Position numbers and translations under genes: made by a program | The notes under the pieces: generated by a model | What the model saw: the letters and a program-made list of their open reading frames with translations, nothing else | What the model was told of the DNA's origin: nothing | The model's database searches: none | In this document: piece by piece, positions 45,025-54,222 of the stretch | Position numbering within the stretch: position 1 is the first letter of the stretch | Layout: the number at the start of each line of letters is the position of its first letter | NCBI RefSeq assembly: GCF_015222005.1 | Contig: NZ_JADFFL010000002.1 | Location: 186,001 to 250,000, forward strand | Length of the DNA: 64,000 nt | Source: Mucilaginibacter myungsuensis | GTDB lineage: Bacteria > Bacteroidota > Bacteroidia > Sphingobacteriales > Sphingobacteriaceae | Direction of reading: 5' to 3'

Positions 45025-45032
45025 TATATTTG
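45025..45032 (+). promoter_or_regulatory. -7 box directly before mfd
   Basis: TATATTTG matches TAnnTTTG and ends 7 nt before the TTG start of mfd. Confidence 0.5.
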
Positions 45033-45039
45033 CATCAGT

Positions 45040-48000
45040 TTGAATATCCGCGATATTTTAGAGCATTACAAAGCCGACGATCGGGTTAAGCAATTGGCCA
45101 CCGCGCTAAATGCAAGCAAGAACACCCGCGTGGCTTTACGAGGTTTAGTTGGATCCAGCGATGCGACCGTGGCCGTGGCATTGTATTTTTTACAGCATAA
45201 GCCCATGCTGTTCGTGCTGCCCGACCGTGAAGAGGCTGGCTTTTTCCAAGCCGACCTGGAAAGCCTCACCGGTAAAGAGGTGATGCTCTTCCCTTCATCT
45301 TACCGCAAACCTTTCGAGTTTACCCAACCCGACAGCAGCAATGTACTTGCCCGTGCCGAGGTGCTGAACGAGTTAACTCACGCTACAGATTACGGTCAGC
45401 TGATCGTGACTTACCCTGAAGCCATGGCCGAGAAGGTGATCGACCGCACCGCGTTGGAAAAGAACACGCTGGAGATATCCGTAAGCAATAAACTCAGTAT
45501 CGATTTCATCAACGAGTTTTTGGTGGATTATGATTTTGACCGTACTGAGTTTGTTTACGAGCCGGGGCAGTTCTCTGTTCGCGGGGGTATCGTAGATATC
45601 TTTTCTTTCTCTCATGATCTGCCTTATCGGGTAGAGTTCTTTGGCGACGAGATAGAATCCATTCGCACCTTCGAGATAGAGAGCCAATTGTCTGTACAAC
45701 AGGTTAAGAGCATCACCATTGTGCCTAACGTGCAATCGAAGTTTTTAACAGAGAGCAATATCTCGCTCTTGGAGTTTATCGACCCAAGCACCAACATCTG
45801 GATAAAAGATGTGCAGTTCACGTTTGATATCATTAAGGATGGCTATAAAAAAGCGACCAACTTATGGCGCGCTTTATCTGCCGACGAAAAGAACAACAAC
45901 CCCGATTGGATAGACCCTAAATTCAACTTTACGGATGAGAAACTGATCGGTGATCAGTTAGCTGATTTTGGTATCGTGGAGTTCGGGAAGCAATTCTTAT
46001 ATAACGCGCCGACTACGATCCAATTCGACATCCGTCCGCAGCCATCATTCAATAAAGATTTTACGCTGCTGATCCATAATTTTAAGAATAACGTAGCGGA
46101 TGGGATCACCAATTATATCCTAACGGATTCTGCCCGGCAGATAGAACGTCTGTATGCCATTTTGGATGACCTGGATAAGGATGTAAAATTCACACCACTG
46201 ACTATCTCCGTTCGTGAAGGCTTTGTGGACCGCGAGCAAAAGATAGCCTGTTATACAGACCATCAGATATTTGATCGTTACTATAAATACAAACTCAAGA
46301 AAGGTTACCAAAAATCGCAAGCGATCACGTTAAAAGAACTGCGCGACCTAAAACCCGGCGATTACGTAACCCACATTGATCACGGCATTGGTAAATACGC
46401 CGGTTTAGAAAAGGTAGAGGTAAGCGGCAAAATGCAGGAGATGATCCGCTTGGTTTATGCTGATAATGACCTGCTGTATGTAAACATCAATTCGCTTAAC
46501 CGCATATCTAAATATAGCGGCAAAGAGGGCACCGTACCTAAGATGAATAAGTTGGGTACCGATACCTGGGAGCGGCTAAAGAAAACCACAAAAAAAAAAG
46601 TTAAGGACATTGCCCGTGATCTGATCAAGCTTTATGCTGTGCGTAAGGCCCAAAGCGGTAATGCTTTTTCGCCCGATAGTTACTTGCAAACCGAGTTAGA
46701 GGCCAGTTTTATTTACGAAGACACTCCCGATCAGGAAAAAGCCACAGCCGATTTCAAGAAAGACATGGAGTCGCCCCACCCGATGGATCGCCTAATATGC
46801 GGTGACGTTGGTTTCGGCAAGACCGAAGTGGCCATCCGTGCCGCATTTAAAGCCGTTGCCGATAGCAAACAAGTGGCTGTATTGGTACCGACCACCATCC
46901 TGGCCGCTCAACATCATAAGACCTTTACAGACCGCCTGAAGGGCTTCCCAGTCAATATAGATTATGTTAACCGTTTTAAAACGGCCAAGCAGATCAAAGA
47001 AACGATGGAGAAACTAAAGTCGGGCAAGGTAGATATCATCATAGGCACACACCGTTTGGTAAGCAAGGACGTGAAGTTTAAGGACCTTGGCCTGATGATC
47101 ATTGATGAGGAGCAAAAGTTCGGCGTTTCTACTAAGGAGAAACTGAAACAGATGCGCGCCAATGTGGATACACTCACGCTGACGGCGACCCCGATTCCGC
47201 GTACGCTGCACTTCTCGCTGATGGGAGCGCGCGATCTTTCCATTATATCTACCCCGCCGCCTAACCGCCAACCGGTGGTGACGGAGTTGCACGTTTTTAA
47301 CGACAAGCTGATCAAAGAAGCCGTAGAGTTTGAACTTGACCGTAACGGGCAGGTATTCTTTATCCATAACCGCGTGGCCGACCTGCCGCAACTGGGCGCT
47401 ATGATCCATAAGTTGGTGCCTAAAGCCCGCATCGGTATAGCCCACGGTCAGTTAGAGGGCGACGCCCTGGAAGATGTGATGCTGAAGTTTGTGAGCCACG
47501 AGTATGATGTGCTGGTGGCTACTACCATTATCGAGGCAGGTTTGGATATCCCTAACGCCAATACCATCATTATCAATTACGCCCACATGTTTGGTCTGAG
47601 TGATCTGCACCAGATGCGCGGGCGTGTAGGCCGTAGCAATAAAAAGGCGTTCTGTTATTTGCTGAGTCCGCCGCTGTCTACCCTCACCAGCGAAGCACGC
47701 AAGCGTTTGAGCGCGATAGAAGAGTTCAGCGATCTGGGGAGCGGCTTTAACGTGGCTATGCGCGATCTGGACATCCGCGGCAGCGGTAACCTATTGGGTG
47801 CCGAGCAAAGCGGCTTTATTGCCGAGATAGGCTTTGAGATGTACCACAAGATACTGGACGAAGCCATCCAGGAACTGAAAGAGGACGAATTTAAAGGTGT
47901 ATTCCCTGATGATAAGCCACGCCCGTTCGTAAGCTTCACCCAAATAGATACCGACCTGGAGATCCTGATCCCCGATGAATACGTGACCAACATTGGCGAG

Positions 48001-48390
48001 CGCTATAACCTCTATACAGAACTATCCAAGTTAGAGAACGAGGCCCAACTGCAAGCCTTTAAGCAACAACTACACGATCGCTTCGGCCCCGTTCCCCGTC
48101 AGGTGAACGACCTGCTGAACACCATGCGTATGCAATGGCTGGGCAGGGCCGTAGGCTTCGAAAAGATATCCCTCAAAAAGAACATCCTGCGCGGCTACTT
48201 CATCGCCAACCAGCAGTCACCCTACTTTGAGACCGACGCTTTCAAGAATGTATTGACCTATCTGCAATTCAATCACCGCCGGGCTAACCTAAAAGAGATC
48301 AAAAACTCTTTGCGTTTAAGCGTGGATCAGGTGAATAGTATTGACGATGCGGTGGCGATATTGGATGAGTTGGTGAACCCGGGGGAGTAG
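45040..48390 (+). CDS. mfd: Transcription-repair coupling factor
   Basis: Mfd removes RNA polymerase stalled at lesions and recruits UvrA. The 1116-residue protein has a UvrB-like N-terminal module, the RNA-polymerase-interacting CarD-like domain (LKPGDYVTHIDHGIGKYAGL), the helicase with Walker A GDVGFGKTEVA and Walker B IIDEEQKFGV, TATPIPRTLHFSL, and a C-terminal TRCF domain. The only fitting start is the TTG at 45040 (MNIRDILEHYKAD); the next in-frame ATG is over 50 codons later. It pairs functionally with uvrB in this window. Confidence 0.96.
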   Translation: MNIRDILEHYKADDRVKQLATALNASKNTRVALRGLVGSSDATVAVALYFLQHKPMLFVLPDREEAGFFQADLESLTGKEVMLFPSSYRKPFEFTQPDSSNVLARAEVLNELTHATDYGQLIVTYPEAMAEKVIDRTALEKNTLEISVSNKLSIDFINEFLVDYDFDRTEFVYEPGQFSVRGGIVDIFSFSHDLPYRVEFFGDEIESIRTFEIESQLSVQQVKSITIVPNVQSKFLTESNISLLEFIDPSTNIWIKDVQFTFDIIKDGYKKATNLWRALSADEKNNNPDWIDPKFNFTDEKLIGDQLADFGIVEFGKQFLYNAPTTIQFDIRPQPSFNKDFTLLIHNFKNNVADGITNYILTDSARQIERLYAILDDLDKDVKFTPLTISVREGFVDREQKIACYTDHQIFDRYYKYKLKKGYQKSQAITLKELRDLKPGDYVTHIDHGIGKYAGLEKVEVSGKMQEMIRLVYADNDLLYVNINSLNRISKYSGKEGTVPKMNKLGTDTWERLKKTTKKKVKDIARDLIKLYAVRKAQSGNAFSPDSYLQTELEASFIYEDTPDQEKATADFKKDMESPHPMDRLICGDVGFGKTEVAIRAAFKAVADSKQVAVLVPTTILAAQHHKTFTDRLKGFPVNIDYVNRFKTAKQIKETMEKLKSGKVDIIIGTHRLVSKDVKFKDLGLMIIDEEQKFGVSTKEKLKQMRANVDTLTLTATPIPRTLHFSLMGARDLSIISTPPPNRQPVVTELHVFNDKLIKEAVEFELDRNGQVFFIHNRVADLPQLGAMIHKLVPKARIGIAHGQLEGDALEDVMLKFVSHEYDVLVATTIIEAGLDIPNANTIIINYAHMFGLSDLHQMRGRVGRSNKKAFCYLLSPPLSTLTSEARKRLSAIEEFSDLGSGFNVAMRDLDIRGSGNLLGAEQSGFIAEIGFEMYHKILDEAIQELKEDEFKGVFPDDKPRPFVSFTQIDTDLEILIPDEYVTNIGERYNLYTELSKLENEAQLQAFKQQLHDRFGPVPRQVNDLLNTMRMQWLGRAVGFEKISLKKNILRGYFIANQQSPYFETDAFKNVLTYLQFNHRRANLKEIKNSLRLSVDQVNSIDDAVAILDELVNPGE

Positions 48391-48451
48391 CGCCTATTTT
48401 CTCAAATAATTTCTAAGGATTTTAATATCTTGCCTTAAAATCCTTATTGCA

Positions 48452-49195
48452 ATGCATCTCATGTATGTCGACGAGAGTGGTGATCCGGGAATCAGCCAAC
48501 ATTCGTCTCCTCATTTTATTCTGACCGGACTGATCGTTTCTCAAACGGATTGGGATAAGTATTTGCAACGATTAAAGGCCTTCAGAAAACATCTTAAAAG
48601 CACATATGGTCTTAATCAACGAACAGAAATACACACATCCGAACTTATAAGGATAAAGAAAATAGAAGAGTACAAATTGATAAAAAAGTATGACCGGATC
48701 AACATAATAAAAGACTATTGCACGGAGATTCCCGCAATATTTGATACAGCGCAATGCATTAATATATGTATCAAAAAAGACGAACACCTCGGTCAAGACA
48801 TATTTGAATTAGCATGGGGAAGATTGCTTCAACGTTTTGACACTTTTTTAAAAAAGACCGCAAACGATAAGGGAATTGTTGTAGCTGATGACACCGATAG
48901 TTTAAAACTCATGAATCTTCAACGGAAAATGAGGGTTTATAATTTCGTTCCTTCGCGTTTTACAGGGTCATATAACGTTCCTATTGATAGTATCCTTGAA
49001 GATACATTTTCACGAGCATCACATCATTCCTATTTTTTGCAAACTGTAGATGTTATTGCATATTGTCTTTACAGGAGGGAATACCCTAAGGGCAGTCAAA
49101 AGAAATATGGATTAGAATTTCAGTTTGACAAGATCGAACCGATCTTATTAAAAAAGGCAAGCAGTACAGACCCTCTTGGAATTGTACGGGCATAA
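48452..49195 (+). CDS. DUF3800 domain protein
   Basis: The 247-residue protein has the DUF3800 opening MYVDESGDPG (acidic pair near residues 7-8), then SPHFILTGLIV, IVVADDTDS and a C-terminal LQTVDVIAYCLYRR. The family has an RNase H-like fold with acidic residues and often occurs in mobile or defence contexts; its biochemistry is largely unknown. The gene is more A+T rich than mfd beside it, which suggests transfer. It stands alone on the plus strand. Confidence 0.85.
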   Translation: MHLMYVDESGDPGISQHSSPHFILTGLIVSQTDWDKYLQRLKAFRKHLKSTYGLNQRTEIHTSELIRIKKIEEYKLIKKYDRINIIKDYCTEIPAIFDTAQCINICIKKDEHLGQDIFELAWGRLLQRFDTFLKKTANDKGIVVADDTDSLKLMNLQRKMRVYNFVPSRFTGSYNVPIDSILEDTFSRASHHSYFLQTVDVIAYCLYRREYPKGSQKKYGLEFQFDKIEPILLKKASSTDPLGIVRA

Positions 49196-49422
49196 GAAAA
49201 CCCCGGTTCAAAAACCGAGGTTCAAGTAATTTCTTGATTTTCGCGGCCCGATAAGAACAAACGGTCTAACCGAGTCGACTTATAACGAAGTTACAAATTA
49301 TATAGCAATTTTCCAAAAAGCATGCAACCGATGCCCCACAGAACATTGCCCGTCCTTGCAAAATAACCTATTTATCACTACGTTTACCTATCAACAAACC
49401 TTAAACAGACCGTCATCAAAAA

Positions 49423-50973
49423 ATGAAGACCTTTCTTAGCCTCATATTCCTCGCTGCCGGGGTCACCGCTTACGCGCAAAAAATGCCGGTCAAGTCCGAT
49501 AAAGGCGCTGTCCCGAAGTTAAAACAAAAAGCGCCGGAGAATGCGAAAGTACTAAAGACCGATACGGTCTACATCACCGGCAAGGTAGCCAACTTTGCCA
49601 AGTATAAAGATTCGGCCAATTCGGTACAGGTGATCATTAATGACCTGGCTTTCGGACAGCAACTCACCTACCGGGCCAAGATCAAAAATGATGGTACTTA
49701 TCGTTTGGCGTTCCTTAAGACCGGGCCGCAGGATGTGATGTTCCAATATCATGAGGATCTGGAGAATATCCTGGTCAACCCCGGCGACCATCTACAGATC
49801 GATTTCGACGCGGCAGGGATGGAAAAGTCATTGTCGTTCAGTGGTGCAGGTGCAACTATGAACAAAGACAGATATGACTTTCAAAAGGCTATGGTGAACG
49901 ATCCGGGTTTGGGTTACAAAGGCAATAATTTTGCACGGTTCATGCAAGCCAGCAAATCTGAAGAAAAGAACGGCCCCGAAGAGCATAAAAAGTTCCTTGC
50001 CGACCGTTATGCAAGGGAGACCGTCTTCCTGAACGATTATATCAAAAAGCACAAACTCGATCCCATATTTATTGGCTGGGCAAAGGCCGATCTTAAGTAT
50101 GACTACTTTGACCAGCTGTTGCGTTACGTTTGGATGCACCCGAGCAAGACAGGCCAAAGCAGTAAAGACTTTAAGATCCCGGCCAGCTATTACAGCGCTA
50201 TCGACTCGGCTAATATTAATGAATTGAGCGGTTCCATCTCGTCTAACTACGGTTCTTTTTTACACGAGTATCAGCGCTATTTTTATAAAAAATATCTGGG
50301 CGAAAAGTGGGGAAATGGCGACGACCGCATGGCATTGCTTTTTAAACAGCAAGCCGGCCTGTCTAAAGATGTGATCTTAAGCCACACCCTGCATGACTGG
50401 GTGCAGAACAGACGATTTGACCAGGTGAAGGCCATTATCGATAAATATAAAGAGAATACAGTACAGCCGACCTTTAAGGCGCGGCTGGCCAGAATGTATC
50501 AGGACGAGGTTGACAAGCTGAATAACTATAACGCAGCTACCGTCGCACAGTCGGCCACCATCCTTAAAACGGATGCTGATAGTATCTTTAACAACATCAT
50601 TACCAAATACAAAGGCAAGGCCGTCTACATAGATCTTTGGGCTACCTGGTGCGGCCCATGTATTGGTGAAATGCCGGGTTCTAAAGAGCTGGCCGGTAAG
50701 CTTAAGGGTAAGGATATCGTATTCCTATACGTCTGTGTCGAATCTGAAGAGAAGAAATGGAAAACCATGGTCAAAGAACTGGGGATCGATGGCGGAGAGA
50801 ACCTCCTGTTGACCAATAATGATTACAAAGCCCTTTGCGAGAAATTCCAGATCAGCGGAATCCCGCGCTACTTATTGGTAGACAAGGGCGGCCGGGTATT
50901 TAATGAGAACGCCCAACGCCCCAGTGAATCCGGGCTGATGGAGGATATTGAAAAATTATTGGCGGCAAGGTGA
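49423..50973 (+). CDS. Secreted TlpA-like thiol-disulfide oxidoreductase with long N-terminal region
   Basis: The 516-residue protein has a signal peptide (FLSLIFLAAGVTAYAQ), a beta-rich N-terminal domain (about 45-140, reminiscent of DUF4369), a helical middle, and a C-terminal thioredoxin domain with the active site WATWCGPC (Cys410, Cys413), followed by ISGIPRYLLVDKGG with the cis-proline. It is probably exported or lipid-free periplasmic and reduces protein disulfides. Such proteins are common in Bacteroidota; the partner is unknown. Confidence 0.88.
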   Translation: MKTFLSLIFLAAGVTAYAQKMPVKSDKGAVPKLKQKAPENAKVLKTDTVYITGKVANFAKYKDSANSVQVIINDLAFGQQLTYRAKIKNDGTYRLAFLKTGPQDVMFQYHEDLENILVNPGDHLQIDFDAAGMEKSLSFSGAGATMNKDRYDFQKAMVNDPGLGYKGNNFARFMQASKSEEKNGPEEHKKFLADRYARETVFLNDYIKKHKLDPIFIGWAKADLKYDYFDQLLRYVWMHPSKTGQSSKDFKIPASYYSAIDSANINELSGSISSNYGSFLHEYQRYFYKKYLGEKWGNGDDRMALLFKQQAGLSKDVILSHTLHDWVQNRRFDQVKAIIDKYKENTVQPTFKARLARMYQDEVDKLNNYNAATVAQSATILKTDADSIFNNIITKYKGKAVYIDLWATWCGPCIGEMPGSKELAGKLKGKDIVFLYVCVESEEKKWKTMVKELGIDGGENLLLTNNDYKALCEKFQISGIPRYLLVDKGGRVFNENAQRPSESGLMEDIEKLLAAR

Positions 50974-51021
50974 TAGCGGTCGCATAGAAAACAAGAGCGG
51001 TCCACACTGATCCTAACGCAA

Positions 51022-51053
51022 AAAGGCGCTATCTTTTTCAAGATAGCGCCTTT
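51022..51053. terminator. Bidirectional terminator between the TlpA-like gene and rplS
   Basis: AAAGGCGCTATCTT (51022-51035) and AAGATAGCGCCTTT (51040-51053) form a perfect 14-bp stem with the loop TTTC. Confidence 0.9.
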
Positions 51054-51080
51054 ACTATTTAGAGCCCTTGGGGGCTAAAA

Positions 51081-51428
51081 TTAAACGCGTTTAGCTTTGA
51101 TACGGGCAGCTTTACCGGTCAATGCACGTAGATAGTACAATTTACTACGACGTACTTTACCAACACTGTTCACGTCGATCTTATCGATGTTTGGCGAGTT
51201 GATCGGGAAGATACGCTCTACACCGATACCGTTAGATACTTTACGTACGGTAAACGTTTCGCTAACACCAGCGCTGTTGCGTTGGATGCACACACCTTGG
51301 TAGATCTGGATACGCTCCTTGTTACCTTCTCTGATCTTGTAGTGTACGCTTACTGTATCACCTGCCTTAAAGGTTGGTACACTCTTTATTGTTACTGATT
51401 GTTCTTCAACAAATTTTACTAAATCCAT
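51081..51428 (-). CDS. rplS: 50S ribosomal protein L19
   Basis: L19 lies at the 30S-50S interface of the ribosome. The 115-residue protein matches the family throughout: [54 protein letters not shown] and [19 protein letters not shown]. It is a single gene here, without the usual rpsP-rimM-trmD partners. The upstream 297 bp are A+T rich. Confidence 0.97.
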   Translation of the reverse strand: MDLVKFVEEQSVTIKSVPTFKAGDTVSVHYKIREGNKERIQIYQGVCIQRNSAGVSETFTVRKVSNGIGVERIFPINSPNIDKIDVNSVGKVRRSKLYYLRALTGKAARIKAKRV

Positions 51429-51725
51429 GATTTTTAGCTCTTAATAGCGATTTTTAGCCCGTAAAAATCGGATTGCAATATTAGACATTATTTTTGGAAA
51501 TAAAAAACCATTTTTAAAATTTTCCACAATTGGTTCTATTGTCCACATTTTTATACTTGATCCGCTGAACATGTGGGATTTAAGTAAAGCGCCATTGCAT
51601 CAAATAATTGAAGAATCCGGCTGTTTTGTTGCAACCTTATAACCACTTAACAATACATCAATAACACCTATATTTGCCTGTCGGCCCTGGGAGGGGCTTA
51701 GCCTACAAAGGCTGAATTTTTAACA
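51429..51725. other. A+T-rich rplS/SprT spacer with two DnaA-box-like sites
   Basis: TTTTCCACA (51520-51528) fits the TTWTNCACA consensus and TTGTCCACA (51539-51547) differs at one base. The spacer must hold the promoters of both divergent genes. No gene was seen. Confidence 0.35.
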
Positions 51726-52337
51726 TTGGATAAAATACAAGTATTAGCACGCTATATGCCGCCCGAAGCTGCCCCGCTGATCGGCCGGTGGATAGACCAT
51801 TTTAAATGCGATTTTAAAATATCGCGCACCCGCGGCACCAAGTTTGGCGACTATCGTGCCCCATTCGACGGCAAGGGGCACCGTATCTCTGTCAATTATG
51901 ATCTTAACGCTTATGCTTTTTTGGTGACCACCGTGCACGAGTTTGCCCACCTGTACACCTGGAACCAGCATCAGCATAAGGTAAAACCCCACGGCACCGA
52001 ATGGAAAGAAAATTTTAAGAAGATGATGCAGCCTTTTTTTGAGAAGGATGTTTTCCCGGCGGATATCAAGTTGGCCATCACTAAATATCTGAATAACCCG
52101 GCAGCATCCAGTTGTTCGGACCTTAATTTGTACCGGTCTCTGCGCAAGTACGACGCGCCAAAAGAGAATATCATCACGGTAGAGAAACTGCCCATGCAAT
52201 CTCTATTTAAAATGAAGGACGGTAGGGTATTTCGTAAGGATGAGAAATTGCGCAAGCGGTATAAATGTACCGAGGTGGCTACGCGGCGGGTATATCTGTT
52301 CAGCCCCGTGGCCGAGGTTGAAGTAGTGGAGCAATAA
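51726..52337 (+). CDS. SprT-like zinc metallopeptidase domain protein
   Basis: The 203-residue protein has HEFAHLYTW (His71, Glu72, His75) and the downstream HGTEWKENF (third ligand His89), the SprT/Spartan-like arrangement. The C-terminal part has LRKRYKCTEVATRRVYLF, where a zinc ribbon would sit, but only one cysteine is present. The best start is TTG at 51726; an ATG 10 codons later is an alternative. Eukaryotic Spartan cleaves DNA-protein crosslinks; the bacterial role is open. Confidence 0.8.
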   Translation: MDKIQVLARYMPPEAAPLIGRWIDHFKCDFKISRTRGTKFGDYRAPFDGKGHRISVNYDLNAYAFLVTTVHEFAHLYTWNQHQHKVKPHGTEWKENFKKMMQPFFEKDVFPADIKLAITKYLNNPAASSCSDLNLYRSLRKYDAPKENIITVEKLPMQSLFKMKDGRVFRKDEKLRKRYKCTEVATRRVYLFSPVAEVEVVEQ

Positions 52338-52408
52338 ACGGTCTGGTGATATCTGCCTATCCCCGCAATTGTAAATAACCACGCGATCGCCTACCTTCAT
52401 AGGCGATT

Positions 52409-53581
52409 ATGGAAACTCCGGCCTTACCCGTTCAAACCTCGCGCATCCACTCTATCGATATCCTTCGGGGCATCATTATGGTGATCATGGCGCTGGATCA
52501 CGTGCGCGATTTTTACTCCAACGCCACTTTCGATCCGCTCGATCTTAGCAAAACATCGGTCATCTTTTTCATGACGCGCTTCATCACGCACTTTTGCGCG
52601 CCGACGTTCATTTTTCTCTCAGGCACCAGCGCATTCCTGTCGTTATCCAAAAAGAAAACCAAGAAAGAGGCATCGCTATTTATGCTGAGCCGCGGCCTGT
52701 GGTTACTGTTTTTAGAGATGACCATCATTAGCTTTGGCTGGCAGGTAGACACGGGCTTCCACACCATATTTGCACAAGTGATCTGGGCCATCGGTTGGAG
52801 TATGGTCATCATGTCGGTACTGATATTTTTGGAGCCGATCTATGTGGGAATAATTGGTTTGATACTGATCTTTGGTCATAACGCATTCGATGGGATCAAG
52901 TCGGCAAGCTTTGGCGAGGGCAAGTTTTTGTGGATGTTCTTACACGAACAGAACTTTTACCAGATCAGCAGCGACAGGGGCATATTTTTCCTTTATCCGC
53001 TGATACCATGGGTTGGGGTAATGGCTGCAGGCTATGCATTTGGCACGCTGTTTAAATTTGGGCCGGATAAACGGCAGGCGCTCTTCATCAAGATCGGCCT
53101 GGCATCAATATTACTTTTCCTGATCTTACGCGGGCTGAATATTTACGGCGATCCGTTCCCATGGCAGCACCAATCCGTTTGGTGGAAGAATATCTTAGCG
53201 GTGCTACGGGTGCAAAAATATCCCCCATCGTTGGCTTACCTTCTTATAACGCTGGGGGTATCCATTACTGCATTAGGTTTATTAGAGCGTACCGACAATA
53301 AAGTAAGCCGCATTTTTACGGTATTTGGCCGTGTGCCCATGTTCTATTACATCCTGCATATCTATCTGATCCATGGTTCGCAAATTATTGGTGCTTTGTT
53401 AAGCGGTGTTACTAAACAGCAATTAGAGCAAGGAGGGCCGGGCAAACCAAATCCTTTTGGTTTTGACCTTTGGGCGGTTTACCTGATATGGTTCACAGTT
53501 GTGTTTATCCTTTATTGGCCTTGCCGCTGGTTTATGAAGGTGAAACAACGCCGTAAGGAATGGTGGCTAAGTTATTTGTAA
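52409..53581 (+). CDS. DUF1624/HGSNAT-type membrane acyltransferase-like protein
   Basis: The 390-residue protein opens with RIHSIDILRGIIMVIMALDHVRDFY, the signature of the DUF1624 family related to heparan-alpha-glucosaminide N-acetyltransferase, and has about ten membrane helices. HVRDFY supplies the conserved histidine and aspartate. It may acetylate an envelope sugar across the membrane. The substrate is unknown. The PhnA-like gene follows 13 bp later. Confidence 0.85.
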   Translation: METPALPVQTSRIHSIDILRGIIMVIMALDHVRDFYSNATFDPLDLSKTSVIFFMTRFITHFCAPTFIFLSGTSAFLSLSKKKTKKEASLFMLSRGLWLLFLEMTIISFGWQVDTGFHTIFAQVIWAIGWSMVIMSVLIFLEPIYVGIIGLILIFGHNAFDGIKSASFGEGKFLWMFLHEQNFYQISSDRGIFFLYPLIPWVGVMAAGYAFGTLFKFGPDKRQALFIKIGLASILLFLILRGLNIYGDPFPWQHQSVWWKNILAVLRVQKYPPSLAYLLITLGVSITALGLLERTDNKVSRIFTVFGRVPMFYYILHIYLIHGSQIIGALLSGVTKQQLEQGGPGKPNPFGFDLWAVYLIWFTVVFILYWPCRWFMKVKQRRKEWWLSYL

Positions 53582-53589
53582 TACCTTTG
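53582..53589 (+). promoter_or_regulatory. -7 box directly before the PhnA-domain gene
   Basis: TACCTTTG, then CCCCC, then the ATG at 53595. It overlaps the DUF1624 stop codon and has the same spacing as at 28334. Confidence 0.55.
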
Positions 53590-53594
53590 CCCCC

Positions 53595-53813
53595 ATGGAC
53601 GAATTGATAGTAAAAGACTGCAACGGCAATATCTTAAAAGATGGCGACTCGGTATCGGTGATCAAAAGCCTGAAGGTGAAGGGCGGCGGCACTACCATTA
53701 AGCAAGGCACCACCGTAAAAAAGATCCGCCTGACGGATGATCCCGCCGAGGTAGACTGCAAAATAGACGGCATGAGCATTGTACTCCGCACCGAGTTTTT
53801 GCGCAAAAAGTAA
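53595..53813 (+). CDS. PhnA/YjdM C-terminal domain protein
   Basis: The 72-residue protein is the PhnA beta-barrel domain alone: VKDCNGNILKDGDSVSVIKSLKVKG is split across the first 30 residues, then GTTVKKIRLTD and VDCKIDGMSIVL. The N-terminal zinc ribbon of full YjdM is missing. Despite its name, the family is not shown to act in phosphonate use. Its own -7 box suggests independent transcription. Confidence 0.85.
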   Translation: MDELIVKDCNGNILKDGDSVSVIKSLKVKGGGTTIKQGTTVKKIRLTDDPAEVDCKIDGMSIVLRTEFLRKK

Positions 53814-53852
53814 AACGGGCGTAAACCTTTAGCGTCAGTTAACCGTCATAGC

Positions 53853-53910
53853 TATGGATATATTGTAAAAGTTACACAACTTAAGCTTGTTAATCTCGTT
53901 AATATCCATA
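53853..53910. promoter_or_regulatory. Inverted repeat upstream of a small membrane protein gene
   Basis: TATGGATAT (53853-53861) and ATATCCATA (53902-53910) are perfect inverses 40 bp apart, about 30 bp before the ATG at 53939. Candidate operator pair. Confidence 0.35.
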
Positions 53911-53938
53911 ACTTACATCAAATTAAATAGTTCGTCTT

Positions 53939-54148
53939 ATGACCAGCAGATCCTTAACCCCATTCGTAGCCGGTATCGTTTGTTTGATAATCGGCGTTTT
54001 CGAGATCTTGCACGGCTTTTTTAAAGAGAGCATCATGACCATCGCTACCGGCATTGCCTTCTTAGTAGCCGGTGTACTTTTCCTGAACAACGACAATGAC
54101 CACGGCAAAAAACAACTGATCCCTGCCCGGGTACGTGCAAGGAATTAA
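53939..54148 (+). CDS. Small two-helix membrane protein of unknown function
   Basis: The 69-residue protein has two hydrophobic helices (about 8-27, FVAGIVCLIIGVFEILHGFF, and 33-50, IMTIATGIAFLVAGVLFL) and a basic, polar C-terminus (KKQLIPARVRARN). No family was recognised. A clear terminator hairpin follows and an inverted repeat precedes it, which supports a real independent gene. Confidence 0.6.
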   Translation: MTSRSLTPFVAGIVCLIIGVFEILHGFFKESIMTIATGIAFLVAGVLFLNNDNDHGKKQLIPARVRARN

Positions 54149-54183
54149 TTGTTAGCATTAAAAGAGTTAAAAAAGATATCAGG

Positions 54184-54214
54184 AGCCTGTCGAGATGATC
54201 GACAGGCTTTTTTT
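54184..54214 (+). terminator. Rho-independent terminator
   Basis: AGCCTGTCGA (54184-54193) pairs with TCGACAGGCT (54199-54208), followed by TTTTTT. It serves the small membrane gene and faces the end of the ComM-like gene. Confidence 0.9.
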
Positions 54215-54222
54215 GTGGGCTT

